From positions 126,704 through 190,703 of the forward strand of contig PTFA01000363.1 of NCBI GenBank assembly GCA_003342895.1: a stretch of 64,000 nucleotides of DNA, in the 5' to 3' direction. Shown piece by piece: positions 23,528-35,240 of this stretch. Position numbers and translations under genes: made by a program. Origin of the DNA: Casuarius casuarius (taxonomy: Eukaryota; Chordata; Aves; Casuariiformes; Casuariidae). How positions within the stretch are numbered: position 1 is the first letter of the stretch; every line of letters begins with the position of its first letter. The notes under the pieces were generated by a model. The model saw only the letters and a program-made list of their open reading frames with translations, was not told where the DNA came from and searched no databases.

Positions 23528-23652
23528 GCCCTTGGGTTTCTCTCTTAACCTTGCTTCTCTGATTTGACAAACAGGGATGATAATTGTAATATTAGCACTT
23601 ACCTTTATAGAGCACTGTGAGATCTGTGGATAAAAGTGTGCTGTGTAAGGTA
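23528..23652 (+). mobile_element. MIR-like SINE, 3' part
   Basis: The order of words (CTCTTAACCTTGCTTCTCTG, then CAAACAGGGATGATAATTGT, then TTATAGAGCACTGTGAGATC, then GATAAAAGTGTGCTGTGTAA) follows the MIR-type pattern 'cctcagtttccccatctgtaaaatggggataat...taaagcgctttgagatct...aaagcgctatataag'. The 5' tRNA-like part with its A and B boxes is missing. The element is old and heavily mutated. Confidence 0.6.
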
Positions 23653-25248
23653 CTTCTGCTATCATATGCTACCGCATTTCTGTCTCCCTGCACTGAAAAT
23701 GACCAGAGCAAAGAACAAAAAGAAAAGCAGGTAAGAATGATTAATAAATATGCAGCCTACATTGGCCTCTCTCCCAAGATAAATGTAATAGTGACAATGA
23801 ATGCAGAGGAGGAGAGGGGCCAGTGAACAGGAGAAATGAAAGTGTAGACAATGCCAGCATTACTTCCACAGATCCTTGTCTCCCTAGACTTCAGTCACTG
23901 CTGTGTGCTTTCAACTGGTCACAAGAATCCCCAGTAGAGGTATCCGACTACACACTCTTAACACAGGACCATTCTGCCTGCTTTAAACATTAAGAAAAAG
24001 CAAGAGGGAGGAAGAGCCCCAGGGTTAAACGTCAATGAGATCTAAAAAGCTTGGCATTCTAGTTCTGAAATGCCAGCTCTTAAATTATCAAGGCTCCTTT
24101 TTTCTTTTTTTTTCCCCTGGTGCTCTGTATTTCCCCATGTAAAAGTGTGCAAACATTTTATCAGCAAATACCGGGGGAAAAAAATCGGCTATCTAAAACT
24201 GATAAAGCAATTTGGCACAGAGGCAGCAGCTATCACTTCTAAATGGATATGAGCTTTCTGAGGTTTAACAAGTTCCAGGGATAACATTCGGAGGATTGAC
24301 TGCTCCGAGGGTGAACGGGAAGCTGTGCTCACTCGCTCTGTGACATTTCTACCTGCTCCACTGCCTGCATCGCTGGGACCATGCCCTAATGAAAGGAATT
24401 ATACTGCTCTGCTGTATAGCAACAGTCCATGACACTGTGCTAACAGTATGTTTGGAGCCATTACTTAAGTGATAATCTCACTGCTCCTTTGTTTTATGAG
24501 GCAATAATCTGATTCCCATGTGCATAAAATGAGGCCAAAGGGTAAATAGTTTGTTATAACGAGGGAACAACATTAAGACTGATGAAAACTAGAGGTCAGT
24601 GTTATTATTTCTGTTATGACACCCATGCATTTAATAATCCTTGTATTCATATCCTAACAGCAGGGATCCATGTCCTGGCTTTTCAAGGCAGTATCTGTCC
24701 CCTAATAAAGGCAGATATTGTCCTGCTGTCTCTCATATCCAGCTCAGCTCTCTCTCGATATGGTTCCTCATTACAAACAGATCTAAGAGACTCACAACAC
24801 GTCTGTGTGGTACAGAACTACTGGAGGGGGACCAGAGACACTAAAGAGAAATTCCCTGTGTCGTCTCAAGGCAAAGAGGCATCAGCAGCAGGACAGGCAA
24901 CTTGTCACATGTTTTCTAATTCAAGATGAGTTCCCAGTTCCTGGACTCTCTGTCCTTTCTGCTAGGTTATGTTTTTTCCCAAAGTGTCTGCTCTGTAGTG
25001 ACAGCTTGTCATTGCCAGCTGAAAAAATAGGCCCAGTAGGAGTTAATGCCTCTGTGATGCATTTCTATAGGGCTTTTTGGAAAAAAATACAGAGAAGAAA
25101 AGTGTAGTTGGTCTACCTAGAATGGACCAGAACTTGGTAAAATTTCAGACTCTTTTATCATGGATAAGCTGACAGGGCTTTCTTGATTACAGAATAAAAT
25201 AAGTAGCGTCCTGCATTCTGAATGGACAAAAGTTCCTTATGTATTAAA

Positions 25249-25290
25249 TATACATATGTATGTATGTATATATGTATATAGGTATGTAGT
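25249..25290. repeat. TATG/TA simple repeat
   Basis: An imperfect microsatellite of ATGT and AT units (TACATATGTATGTATGTATA and on), short and interrupted. It could still vary in length between individuals. Confidence 0.8.
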
Positions 25291-26826
25291 CTCATAAACC
25301 AGTTCAATAAATATATCATTATTATCTGGAGACTTTATTACATAATGATGTCTCCAAATGCCCTAGATCTACCTGTTACCATCCTATTCTCATGTCTTTT
25401 CACCCAGGTAGCTTACTGTAAGGTAAATCCCCTCTTGAGCCTAATACATTTATCACTGTTACACATTTTTCTGCCTGTAGAGTATATAAAGTATTATTAT
25501 TAATTATATTATTGTGCTGGCTAGGGGAGTTAAGTATGGACCAGTACTATGCTGAAGTAATGTGCATAGAACGGTAGATACTTCCTCTTCGCACTTCAGC
25601 TATAAGCAAGAACATTATAATAATAAAAACAGCCAGATAATAGAAAATGACTGCTGCAGAATAGAGGCTCTATTATATTTTTCTAACTCATCAAATGTAC
25701 AATATTCAATGTGGTTATTACTTAACTCAATAAACTCTTACCAATATTGAGAAAATTTGATCCATCATTCCCAGAGAAATAAGCAGAAGTAGAACTGGCC
25801 TTTCACACCCAAGTCCTTTACTCTGCTTAAACACATTTTCTTCTAGAGTACCTAAAGGCTAAGTTTTCAAGGTTTGATGAAATAGATGGTAATAAGCTAT
25901 ATTTGATGAAGCAGGGAGGCAGGTATGAGAGAAAAAAATTAACATCCTGGAAAAAGATATTTTTGTTATAGAGGCTAATTCAAAACTGTAGTGATGAATT
26001 TCCTTCATATCTTGTTCAATATTGTCCCTTGTTTTGGGGGGGAAACAGGGAAGTCTTCAGCTGAATTATTGTTTAAAAACAAAGCTATTTGGTTGATAGT
26101 GTGAAATTGAACTTCATGATGGAAGGCATTACTCCTCTAGTTATGGAAAAGACTCTCTCTCTCCAGGATAACCTAAAGCTTAACAAAATCTAATTTGCTC
26201 CAGAAGTGGATAACAAAATTGTATGTGTCATTTAAAAAAAACTTCTGGCTGGTTTATAAAGGAAAATGTACAGTGTAGAGTCTGAAGCAATGCAGATGGG
26301 CTTCCCAGGTGTGCGTGCAGATCTAAGCCTGTGTAGCTAAGGAGTATGCTACTTACTGGGTGCAGGTGCGATAAAATGGCCTAATGACTACGTGAATGTC
26401 AGTGAACCTGATAAAACTTCCACTGCAAGAATTCAGGAGTGACTGTTGCTAATTTTAAAGGACTTTGAACTGGGCTTAGTATTAACTATTTATGACTGAT
26501 GATAATAATAGACACCTACAGATGACTTGCTTGTGGAATGTCTTCAAAGCAGATGTTGAGAGGGAAGGAAATAAGGAAACCTTCTGTTTTCTGAGGTTGC
26601 TGGTAGGAAAGAATTTAGCCATGGGAAATGCCACAAAAATATAAATTAATTTCTTTCCCTCTAATGTTATTACTAAAATTTCAGAACAAGCTTCCGGTTG
26701 TTAGAAGCATCCTCCACTCTTTTCTGGATGCCAAAAGCACCCGTTCCTCCTTTCCCAGTTGGCAATACCTCTCTGCAGTACGAGAATTCATTCCTTTTAT
26801 TCATTGGTGCACAGAGGTTAAGGTGA

Positions 26827-28050
26827 AAAGGGATCATTAGATCATCTGGTATAGCCTCCTGTGCATCACAGGCCATTAAATTCCATGCAGTTATGTCTGT
26901 AATGAGGCTAATAATTTGCATTTGGCTAAGGCACAGCCTGATGCAAAGATGTCATGAGATGGAGAATGACCCCTTCCTTTGGTCATGTGTTCCAGTGGTT
27001 GATCACCTTCACTATAAAAAAAGGTCCTTAATTTTCTAATTTGAGTTTGTCTGGCTTTAGTTTCCAGCCATTAGTCCTTATTACTTTTCTTTACTACATT
27101 CCAGAAACCTTCTATTTTCTCCTTATGAAAAAGGTACTTATGTGCTATAAGCCAGTCCCCTCAATATTCTTTTTGATAAGCTAAAGCACTAAGCTCTTAC
27201 ATCTCTTACTGCAAAGATTTTTCTCCTTCTGGAGGCTCTTTCCTGTTTCAAATATCCTTTAAACATATGGACACCAAAACCAGATGTTGTATTCCACTAT
27301 CACTTGCCACAATGTTCTATCCAGTAAAATCACTTCCTTAGTCCTACTCACTAATCATCAGTTTAAAAGTCCCAGGGTAAGACTGGTCATGTTTTATCAC
27401 AGACTCGCCTTTAGAGTCCATGTTGAATTGCTTTTCTACTATAATCTTTTTCAGACTCATTCTTTAACAGGATGAAGTCTGTAGCTTTGGCTCGATTCCA
27501 CATTGCTAAATGAATTACTTTACATTTCACTGCATAGAAACACATTTTGTTTGAATGATCCTGGATTGCTAAGATCCTGGTCAGTTTGTACGAGTGCTCT
27601 GTCCTCATCATTATCTTTATGTCATCTGCAAATTTTATTAGCAGTGATTTTATATTCATTTCCAGAGCATTCATTTGGAATGTTGAATGCTCTCAATGCT
27701 AATGCTGATGCATGAAGCCCCACAGTACCACAACATACAGTGACTACTACTTTTTAAAAGTTTAGTAGTGTGTTTCCCAGTCCATTGTAAGGCGTATTCT
27801 GGGGAAATTGTACAGTACTAATTTTTAAACAGAAGGGCATGAAGTACTATGTCAAACATATCGCCTGCTAAAAAAAAAAAACCTACATTGAGGTAATAAA
27901 TTCAATTTGCTTTGTTTTCTACAAAATCTGCAATAATTATATTCCAATCCTCAAATTAATTATTAGTTGAGCCTTGTGTCATCATTTTCTTTTTCTCTTT
28001 TCTTTTTCTCCCCTGGGAATGAAATCAGTCCAACCAGTCTGTATATCACA
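26827..28050 (-). mobile_element. CR1 LINE remnant with reverse-transcriptase end
   Basis: About 1.2 kb lie antisense. Read on the minus strand, the right side encodes the end of the CR1 reverse transcriptase: in one frame (27674 to 27411) the residues INIKSLLIKFADDIKI-like segment holds the catalytic FADD box (codons at about 27632-27621), followed by FYAVKCKVIHL, which matches the CR1 '...NTAKCKVMHLG' block. The lower end, from about 27110 down to 26827, matches the CR1 3' untranslated region, including 'gatggagaatga' and 'gatcatctggtatagcctcctg'. The remnant is 5'-truncated near 28050 and the frame is broken by stops and shifts, so it cannot be active. The level of decay suggests an ancient insertion. 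These enzymes work by target-primed reverse transcription. Confidence 0.85.
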
Positions 28051-28055
28051 TGGTG

Positions 28056-31000
28056 ACCCTGGAACCATGTGGAGACAGCGCAGCAGCTATGCAATTTATT
28101 GTCTGATACATTTGCAAACATAGCACAGGGCAAGATCATTTTAAACAAGTATTCATGAAGCTGCTGCAAAATTCAGCTCTGTAGTGATTGAACTCATAGG
28201 TTTCCCTGAAGTTCAGTCACGGCTTACCATAAAATACCTAATGGCACAAGTACCGACCTTTGGGAAGCCAACCAGGACTGTGGCCTATATGGTCTTGGGA
28301 TGTTTGCAATGGCTTACCTGGGCCCATGTTGCAACTGAGATGGACTCTCCTGTGTTGTCCTCGGACCTTCTCCAGCATCTGAAGCAGCCAGGATCAGAGG
28401 AGCATTTCAGTAGCTCTCTCTACCCAAGGGTAAGAAGTCTTGTGCAGCTCCTTGCAGTAGACCTTGGGTGGGTATTTCTGTCTCTGCTCTGCTTAACACA
28501 TATATGTTTTAAGTACTTGTTTTCAAGGCTGTCAGTTTTGCACTTTTCACCAGGACTAAGATGATGCTTGTTCTCTGTTCTTCATCTCCAAAACAAGTGG
28601 AAACAAGAAGTTAGCACTGAAGATGACGAGGTGCCCAAAGACATTGCTGCCTTTATATAACTTTATACACATTATTATAAGACATATATACAGTACTCAT
28701 GGAATAACTGACAATATCTTTTGCCCTCTCCTACCTATAAATGTTTGCAATTTTGTTTCTGAGTCTGTTTCCCCACTTACTACATTCCCAATAAACTGCC
28801 ATTAGCATCTGGGGTATTTTAATTCTGTGTTTGAGACAAAAATGTAGTGGTAAAAATGGAAAGTCCACACTAGGAAATAAAGACTGATGTAATTTAGTAT
28901 ATTGAATAAAACAAGAACTCTCTGGAGCCTTATGCAATGTGGATAGTTAATTAGGCCTGAAGCATACTGAAAGGGAAACACCAAAAAGGTGGCCAGTTCC
29001 TGTATCATACACCTCCCTAGAGTCTGTGTGGCAACAAGAGTTTTGCAAATATTATATGTAGCTCCAGAGTGGAGGCAAAGTAAAGCCCAATGGTTCAGGC
29101 TGAGGGATTAGGAAACTGTGTGGATGATGATGAAGGGGCATATTTTACAGTGAAACAGCATAGATAGTATGCTCCAGAGGATGATGGACACAAGAGGAAG
29201 ACAAGAGGAGAGCTGTGGCTGAAAGGTAATACTCTAGTCATCGGCCCTTGTATCTCCCTTGTGTGCTGTGAGCTTGATTCTCCACCACCAGTCTCATTAG
29301 GGTTAGGCGACAGAGTTTCCTGTACTTTTAAAGAAAATATAAGTAGTAATATGGTATCACAAGGTCAGCTGCAATCATGTATGTTATCGGTGGTTATCTG
29401 GAAACCACATGAAACAATAATCTCTTTCCTCACACCAGCTCTGCACTGCATTCTTGTGCAGCGACGGCTTGCAGATGGAGAGCTAAGAGTGGTTTTCTTT
29501 TTCTTCTCTCCTCCCACTGCCCTGTGCAACTCTTTCATGACTTGCCTGGCTTTATTTCTTGCAAAGTAGCTGCAAAGTTTGTCCATTCCCCTGACTGCTT
29601 CTGAAGGCAGTGGGGAATGGAGGTGCCGCTGTTAGCAGCACAGCTGGCCCAGCACCTTCTGCAGACCTTAGAGAAGACTTCAGTGTGATAGTTATGCAGA
29701 GGGTGGAGAAAGGAGCAGTGGTGGCATTTCTCAGCAGCTTCATGACTGCTCCAAGACCCACAGGCATGATTATAGCAGGAGCACCTACCAGGCAAGATGT
29801 CGGCTGGACCTACCTAGTGTTGGGCTGAGGTTGCCTCAAAACATCAGAAATACCTTGCTGCTTTGGATTTCCTGCTCGGGCGCAGAGACAGATCTCTTTC
29901 TAGGGACAGCTAATAAACACTGTAATGCATGCCCATCCCCCTGCTTCACTGGTGGTAAGGGGAGTCCAACAAGTATAATAGCTCTAGCTTCTCCTGGCCA
30001 ACAGCTGTCCCTGAAGGTGAGACTGGGGGCGGGTGGTGGTGCTGCTGTCACGAGCTTGCATGCTGTTGCAGCCCATGGTTTCCGTAGGTGTGCAGCCAGC
30101 TCCGGGACCGTCGCAGCAAATTCTTTTCATGGGAGGGGCAGGAAACAGCGTTTCTGCAGCAGAGAGGAGAGCAAACCATTCACTGCTGTCACTGTTTCAT
30201 CTCCTCACGAATAAGATCTTCCTTTATAAATGTGGCTTTGTAGTTCTGTGAGAACCATTATGGTTCCACTTCCAGGAAAATATTAATGATTAACCGTAAA
30301 TAAGTAGAGAAGGATGAGACCTTTGTGGTGCCTGCTGAGAGACAACAGCATTTTGCCATAGCTTACATAATACTGAGCCCACAGCCCACAGATACTTACT
30401 CCAAACTTCCACTTACACACAAATAAGGCATTCACCGCATAGTTTCTCTCCAAACTTACCCTGAAAATTGCCTCTCCCCACACATAATCCGGTGGATCCT
30501 TTCCCTGAACCTCCCCTATCCTGAATTCCCCCAGCAAACCAGAGGATGAGTACTCAAGAGATTTGCTCAGTTTCAGTGAAACTGTGGAGTAAACTTAATC
30601 TTTCCAGACTGGGAATTAGTACCTGTTCTCTCTCTTTCCTCTTCCACCAGCACCAGCTGCTACAGTGTGTGTTGCCCTATAAAATACTTCCTGTTCAATT
30701 CTGGTGCCCTCAGGTGCCCTTCTCCTCCCCTCCTCCTTCCAGATGAACACCTGCGAGAGGCAGATGGTACAGATAATCCAGAATATATTTCTTGAGTCCA
30801 TGTAGAGAAGCTGCCAAGCTGCTGATTTTTTGGCACCATGCCTCATGGCATCAATGGCTGGTGAGAGACACAGATGCTGCCTGAAAATAATTGAGGAGGA
30901 AATGCTCCCAGTGTCTCCAGAGGTCCTGGGAACGTGGCTCCTGCCATGGGGTTGGCAGGCAGATAGCCCACCGGTACCTCGAATGGCAATGCCTCTGAAG

Positions 31001-31940
31001 TAGACCTTTGTTGCTCATGTCTTAATCAGTCCTTCCTCCAGCTCCAATTCGACGGGCTTGGTGGGCACCACCTATCCTTCTCATTGGGAAAGGGGAGGCT
31101 GTTTTCAGTCGGACAGGACCTGGCAGAGGGAGACCACAGGGAATCAGGAGCTGTTTTTTCTACCTGCAGAATTTGCCTTCACACACACTCAGAGGCTGCA
31201 GCAGTAGATGTTTCTGTTCATTTGTTTTCATAAAAGATAAGTACAAGCACACATTTATGTCTGCCAGACACATATAATATGCACCCTCTGAACAGCTGAG
31301 TTTTATCAGACTGGTTGCATGTTGAGGCTGTGCAGATGTACATGCCTCAGATATACAGGTGAAAGGAGGCCTTCCAGTGCAATCCTACATTGTGCTACGT
31401 CCTTGAACAGAGACAGGGCCACCAGCCCTCTGAACTACAGTGAAGGGCTCCCAGGGACAAACCACCACCATCTGCTGCTCAGTTCCTTTGCCTCTGCCTT
31501 CCTGACAAGATAAGCGTTTTTCTAACATACGATGGTATCCAGGAAGTAGCCTGGTTCAGACATGAAGAAATTAACTCTAGGGTAAGACTCAGGCCTAGGC
31601 ACAGCTATAACATTCCCACTGCAATTCAGATATTCATCAGAACCTGTCACATTGAGGCTGGATTATTCCAGAGCAATCCTTAGGAAAAGGAGCTGAAACC
31701 AGTTTACCAGCACATAAGACCAGCAATAGCAAATACCAAAAAGTCAACACACTGTGCTCTTCCTATTGTGTGGGACTTCTCAGCAGTGTAAATCCTTGTA
31801 GTGCCTGGCCTGCTTTGAAAGGCAAGCTCTTGTTGCCCAGGCTCTGCCAAACACTCTCTGGACATGGAGCAGAGCACAGTCCTTGCCTGAAGCGGATGAT
31901 GGCCAGTGACAGGCCAGCAGTGAGGAAAAGAGACAAATCA
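28056..31940. other. Non-coding stretch, no gene seen
   Basis: Short open frames only (up to 127 residues at 29831-30214, plus), in a slightly GC-richer patch at about 29580-30200. A donor-like AAG|GGTAAGAAG lies near 28428 behind a pyrimidine-rich tract, but no convincing exon links them. I recognise no protein and no repeat. Confidence 0.4.
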
Positions 31941-31945
31941 GGCCC

Positions 31946-31962
31946 AAAAAAAAAAAAAAAAA
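31946..31962 (+). repeat. Poly(A) run of 17
   Basis: A pure run of 17 A follows GGCCC. There is no SINE or LINE body directly upstream that I recognise and no clear flanking duplication, so a retroposed tail is possible but unsupported. Confidence 0.8.
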
Positions 31963-32225
31963 GGCTTCTGAGTGTTGGAAAGTGTGTGGTTTGCCCCCAT
32001 ACACTTTGAAAAGTTGGAAGGAAAATGCAGGTTCTTTTAAACATGAAATTTCTCTCAATCATTTATTATTATTTCTATAATCTTCAGATCTGTAACCCAG
32101 AGCCTAACATCCTTCATTCCCAGTATTCAGTCCTTTCAGGCACACTGCAGAAAAATGCATCTTGCTCCTTGGCCTCCCTTCCTCCTCCCCCAAACAGGAC
32201 ACTAAACCCAGCTCCTTAAAAACAT

Positions 32226-32303
32226 GTAGGTGCCGAACCCCACTGAGATGGAAAAGGCTTAAACTGATTTAGGTGCCTAAATACCTTTGAGGATTTGGCC
32301 TTT
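32226..32303 (+). repeat. Sauropsid 'ttaggtgcctaaata' element copy
   Basis: TTTAGGTGCCTAAATACCTT followed by TGAGGATTTGGCC closely matches the right end of a short interspersed element common in turtles and crocodilians ('ttaggtgcctaaatacctttgaggatctggcc'). The left part, 'taggtgccgaaccccactga', is a degraded partner. This is the best preserved copy of the family in the window. Confidence 0.65.
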
Positions 32304-34630
32304 AATCTGCTCATTTAATGAGCTCCTATAGTCATAATGCACAAACAAGGTCTTAAAGCCAGTGGCTTTGTGATCCAGTGCAGAACAGGCCTTCCAAAGG
32401 CAGGCAAAGGGAAAGGGGAAAGTCCTGAAGAGCAACGCTGAGATGGAGGCGGGCATCTACTTTCTGCATTGTCTGCAAGATAGTCCCTCCTGTCCCCGTT
32501 TCTTTAAGGTTCCTGATTACTCAGCAAAAGCCAGGTTTTCCAGAAGCAAGAAGGCACTGTGGAAAATTTCAGCCATGCCAACACATTTTTGGAAAATATT
32601 TCTTCCCATTAAAAGGCAGAGATTAAAAAAAATCAGCTAACTGCAGTCACAAGCAACTTATCACAGAGACACTGAGGAACTGATAGCTGTGGCTTCTCTC
32701 GCTGCCTTACTGCAGAATGAAAAAGAAGCTCCCTCATTTTATTAAAAAATAATAATGCTATTTGCATTACCACAGAACTCATGCACCAATCCTACTCTGC
32801 TACAGAGTTCAACTCTGCTAGGTAAAGTATGAACAGAAAACAAAAGGAAAAAAAGAAGAAAAGGGTGCCATTTGGCTTAAGAAGTTTAAAAGAAAAATAG
32901 AAAGTGTCAGAGAGAGGCTGTAAGGGGCTGCAGAAGCTAAAACATAAACAAGTTTGGGCTGTGGTATTTTTTGGGAGAGCATCATAAGAAGAGACCTTTT
33001 AGGGAGAAATTTTAAAGGAAAATAGTGAAGCTGTTTTTTTCCAGCAGTTTCAGCCTGCCACTGTGAAAATGTAGATGATGGTGGCTAACCACTGCTGTAT
33101 GACCAACTGTGTCAGTCCCTGGTTCAGGGCTCACTCTGCTGCCCTGAGCAGATGGTGGCCATGAGCGAACAACCATGCACATGCAGAGCAGTGAGTGAGT
33201 CCAGCAAGTCACCTATCTGCTACCTTGCTCAGGACGTCTGACACAGCCAATACGTACATGTTTTGTACTTGGGCTACTGTGTGTCTGGAAAGGCAGACAG
33301 TTGTTATAAAAATACAAGAGAGTCTTTCATACCTTTCACAGAGGATGTGGATTTTGATCATCTAAAAAGGGAAATTATATATTATTCAGAGTATTTCATG
33401 TCCTCTGGATTGGCTGATGGACCTCAGGAACCTTGTCAAAGAGTGACAGTGTAGGGTCTGGGACCTGTGGGTCCATGCCCTGGACCACAATTGCAGTTTT
33501 GACTGTTAAAGTTAGCTAGGAAAAGCCATTTCTTGATATTATTACAGAGAAGGGATCAGTGAGGTTAACATACATGTGTAAGCTTGTGAGGAGGCAAATT
33601 AGCAATTTCTAAGTACAAGAGCTGATTTCCACAGTAATCAAGAAAGATGATAAACATGGAGTCCTTGGATGCTAGTATTATCTGGCCATGGTGAGTCACA
33701 CTTATGGTTTGACACCCCTAAAGCAATGGCAGACAAACTGGAGATCTAAATGTAGGCAAGGAAGTCAGGCTTACAGCTGACAGAGAGATGTGGTGCTTCT
33801 CTATGCTCCTTAGACAGGTCTGGACTGTAGAAATCATTTGGATAAGGACTGCGGTGTTACCATGATGAGAGAGTCCTCAGTCAAGACGGAGCATGTTTGG
33901 TTCCAGCTGGGATATGCTTTTACTGGTCTTGACCATGGCCTCAGAGGAGATGCCTCTAGCTTTGGATTCCAATTCTGCTTTAGGCTCAGGGCCCTTTTTG
34001 ACCACAGTATGACCCTTAAATACTGCCTGCTGAACCTGAACATGCTTCACTTTCACATTCACTAAGGGACATATTTTACATGGTTTGGTGTTTTATCTCT
34101 TAGCAAAGGGCCCTGGTCTTACAGCAGTGTCTTCAGTAAGACTAGAAAGGGATACAGAGTGTTGGGGCAACAACTTCTACATTAGTGATGGTTATTGGAG
34201 GAATTCCCATTTTTATTTTACTCAGTTAGCAGTCCCCAGGCCTCGGGCTGTACTGAGTTTCAGCAGCCAGCCTCCTTCAAGGCAGCTGTTTCAGAAATCC
34301 TTGATGATTTCTTGGATTGCGTTCTATTCAAGTCTATTCCCCAGCACCCACTGCAGTTCTTCTCTTGCTCTAAGTGGTGCTAAGAAGAGGTCGGTCCATT
34401 AGGAATGGAAAAGATTAACTGGCAGTGAGCACCTTTTCCCATACTCTTGTGGAAGCACCATTCAGGTCACAACTCTGTGTCAAGGACCTATTCATTTTCA
34501 TCCTTCTAACTCAATTCTCTACCTCCTGATGCAGCAACTTTAACAAGAACTGGCTGTTTCTTAGGATCCAGCCGAATCCTGCTGCAAGGCCCAATTCCCC
34601 TCTTGCCCAAGAGGGAGGATTTCTAAAGCT
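32304..34630. other. Non-coding stretch, no gene seen
   Basis: AT-rich DNA with purine-rich patches (about 32830-32900). The open frame at 33263-33454 (63 residues) and others up to 105 residues are unrecognised. No repeat family is evident by eye. Confidence 0.45.
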
Positions 34631-34632
34631 AC

Positions 34633-34814
34633 TGAGGTACCTAAAGACCAGTTAGGCAATTTTGCAAATCCTACTAAGTATCAGCGCAGAAGCAATGCCT
34701 AACTATTGTTGAAATCAAGGAGACCTGAGGACTTAACCTGAAGAGATATTTTTAAAATATGCCCTCTCTGCATTTTCAGGAACCTAGCCACCTTTGAAGA
34801 TCTGGCCCCAAGGT
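34633..34814 (+). repeat. Second copy of 'aggtacctaaa...gatctggcccc' element
   Basis: The stretch opens with CTGAGGTACCTAAAGACC, continues with TTTTGCAAATCCTACTAAG and closes with CCTTTGAAGATCTGGCCCC. It shares its ends with the element at 32226-32303 but keeps more of the interior, about 180 bp. A terminal fragment in reverse orientation lies at about 46416-46440 (CAGGGCCAGATCTTGAAAAT), and a short piece near 37838-37862. Together they show one old element family scattered in the window. Confidence 0.55.
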
Positions 34815-35153
34815 TTCTTTACTTTTCTAGCAGTGCACAGGGTGTTAGGGAAATGTTGCAACATTTCAAGTGAAAAGAGGCCTTAGTGCAAATCATAACC
34901 AGGCTCAGGGATTCAAATCTTGACTCCAGATATATTTGTGTGAGCCTGGTTTCAGGAGGGCCACAGCTCCAAGCGTAACATGGTGAGTTCTCTGACCCAT
35001 CAGTGTCAAGATCGATTAGAAATTCAGCTCAAGCCCTGCACAGCTGCACTGTAACCTACAGAGGAATCCCTGCATACATGTTCAGCTTTTAGGTTAGCTT
35101 TTACTATTATTAATTTCCTGTTATAATCTCCATTTCACGTTTATCAACCCAGG

Positions 35154-35240
35154 GCCAGATTCTCTGCTGATGTAAATCAGAAGTGCTTCATTACTGTTAA
35201 CTGAGATGCATTATTTTATACCAGTTGAGGGGATGGCCCC
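35154..35240. repeat. Palindromic MITE-like element
   Basis: The element begins GGGCCAGATTCTCTGCTGAT followed by GTAAATCAG and ends TTATACCAGTTGAGGGGATG followed by GCCCC. The two ends are imperfect reverse complements of each other over about 27 bp, so the unit folds back on itself. It matches the abundant 'gggccagattctcagctggtgtaaat...' element of turtles, crocodilians and birds. It carries no coding sequence. It is one of the clearest pointers to a sauropsid source. Confidence 0.7.

Larger units (their letters stand above)
20895..26826. other. Non-coding stretch with scattered repeats
   Basis: Apart from the repeats listed separately (21497-21566, 23528-23652, 25249-25290), this is AT-rich DNA without a supportable gene. 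An unresolved base is at 22982. A GGAGAC...GTCTCC inverted pair with a 20-nt loop lies at about 25328-25359. The longest open frame is 115 residues (24582-24929, plus), unrecognised and probably chance. Confidence 0.45.

Noticed and set aside
28008..28432. Possible exon between a pyrimidine tract and AAG|GGTAAGAAG
   Set aside because: The tract belongs to the CR1 remnant edge. The frame in between is not recognisable and has no support beyond two common splice-like words.
31946..31962. Poly(A) run as a processed-pseudogene tail
   Set aside because: No gene-like sequence or polyadenylation signal in proper order lies upstream and no target-site duplication is seen.
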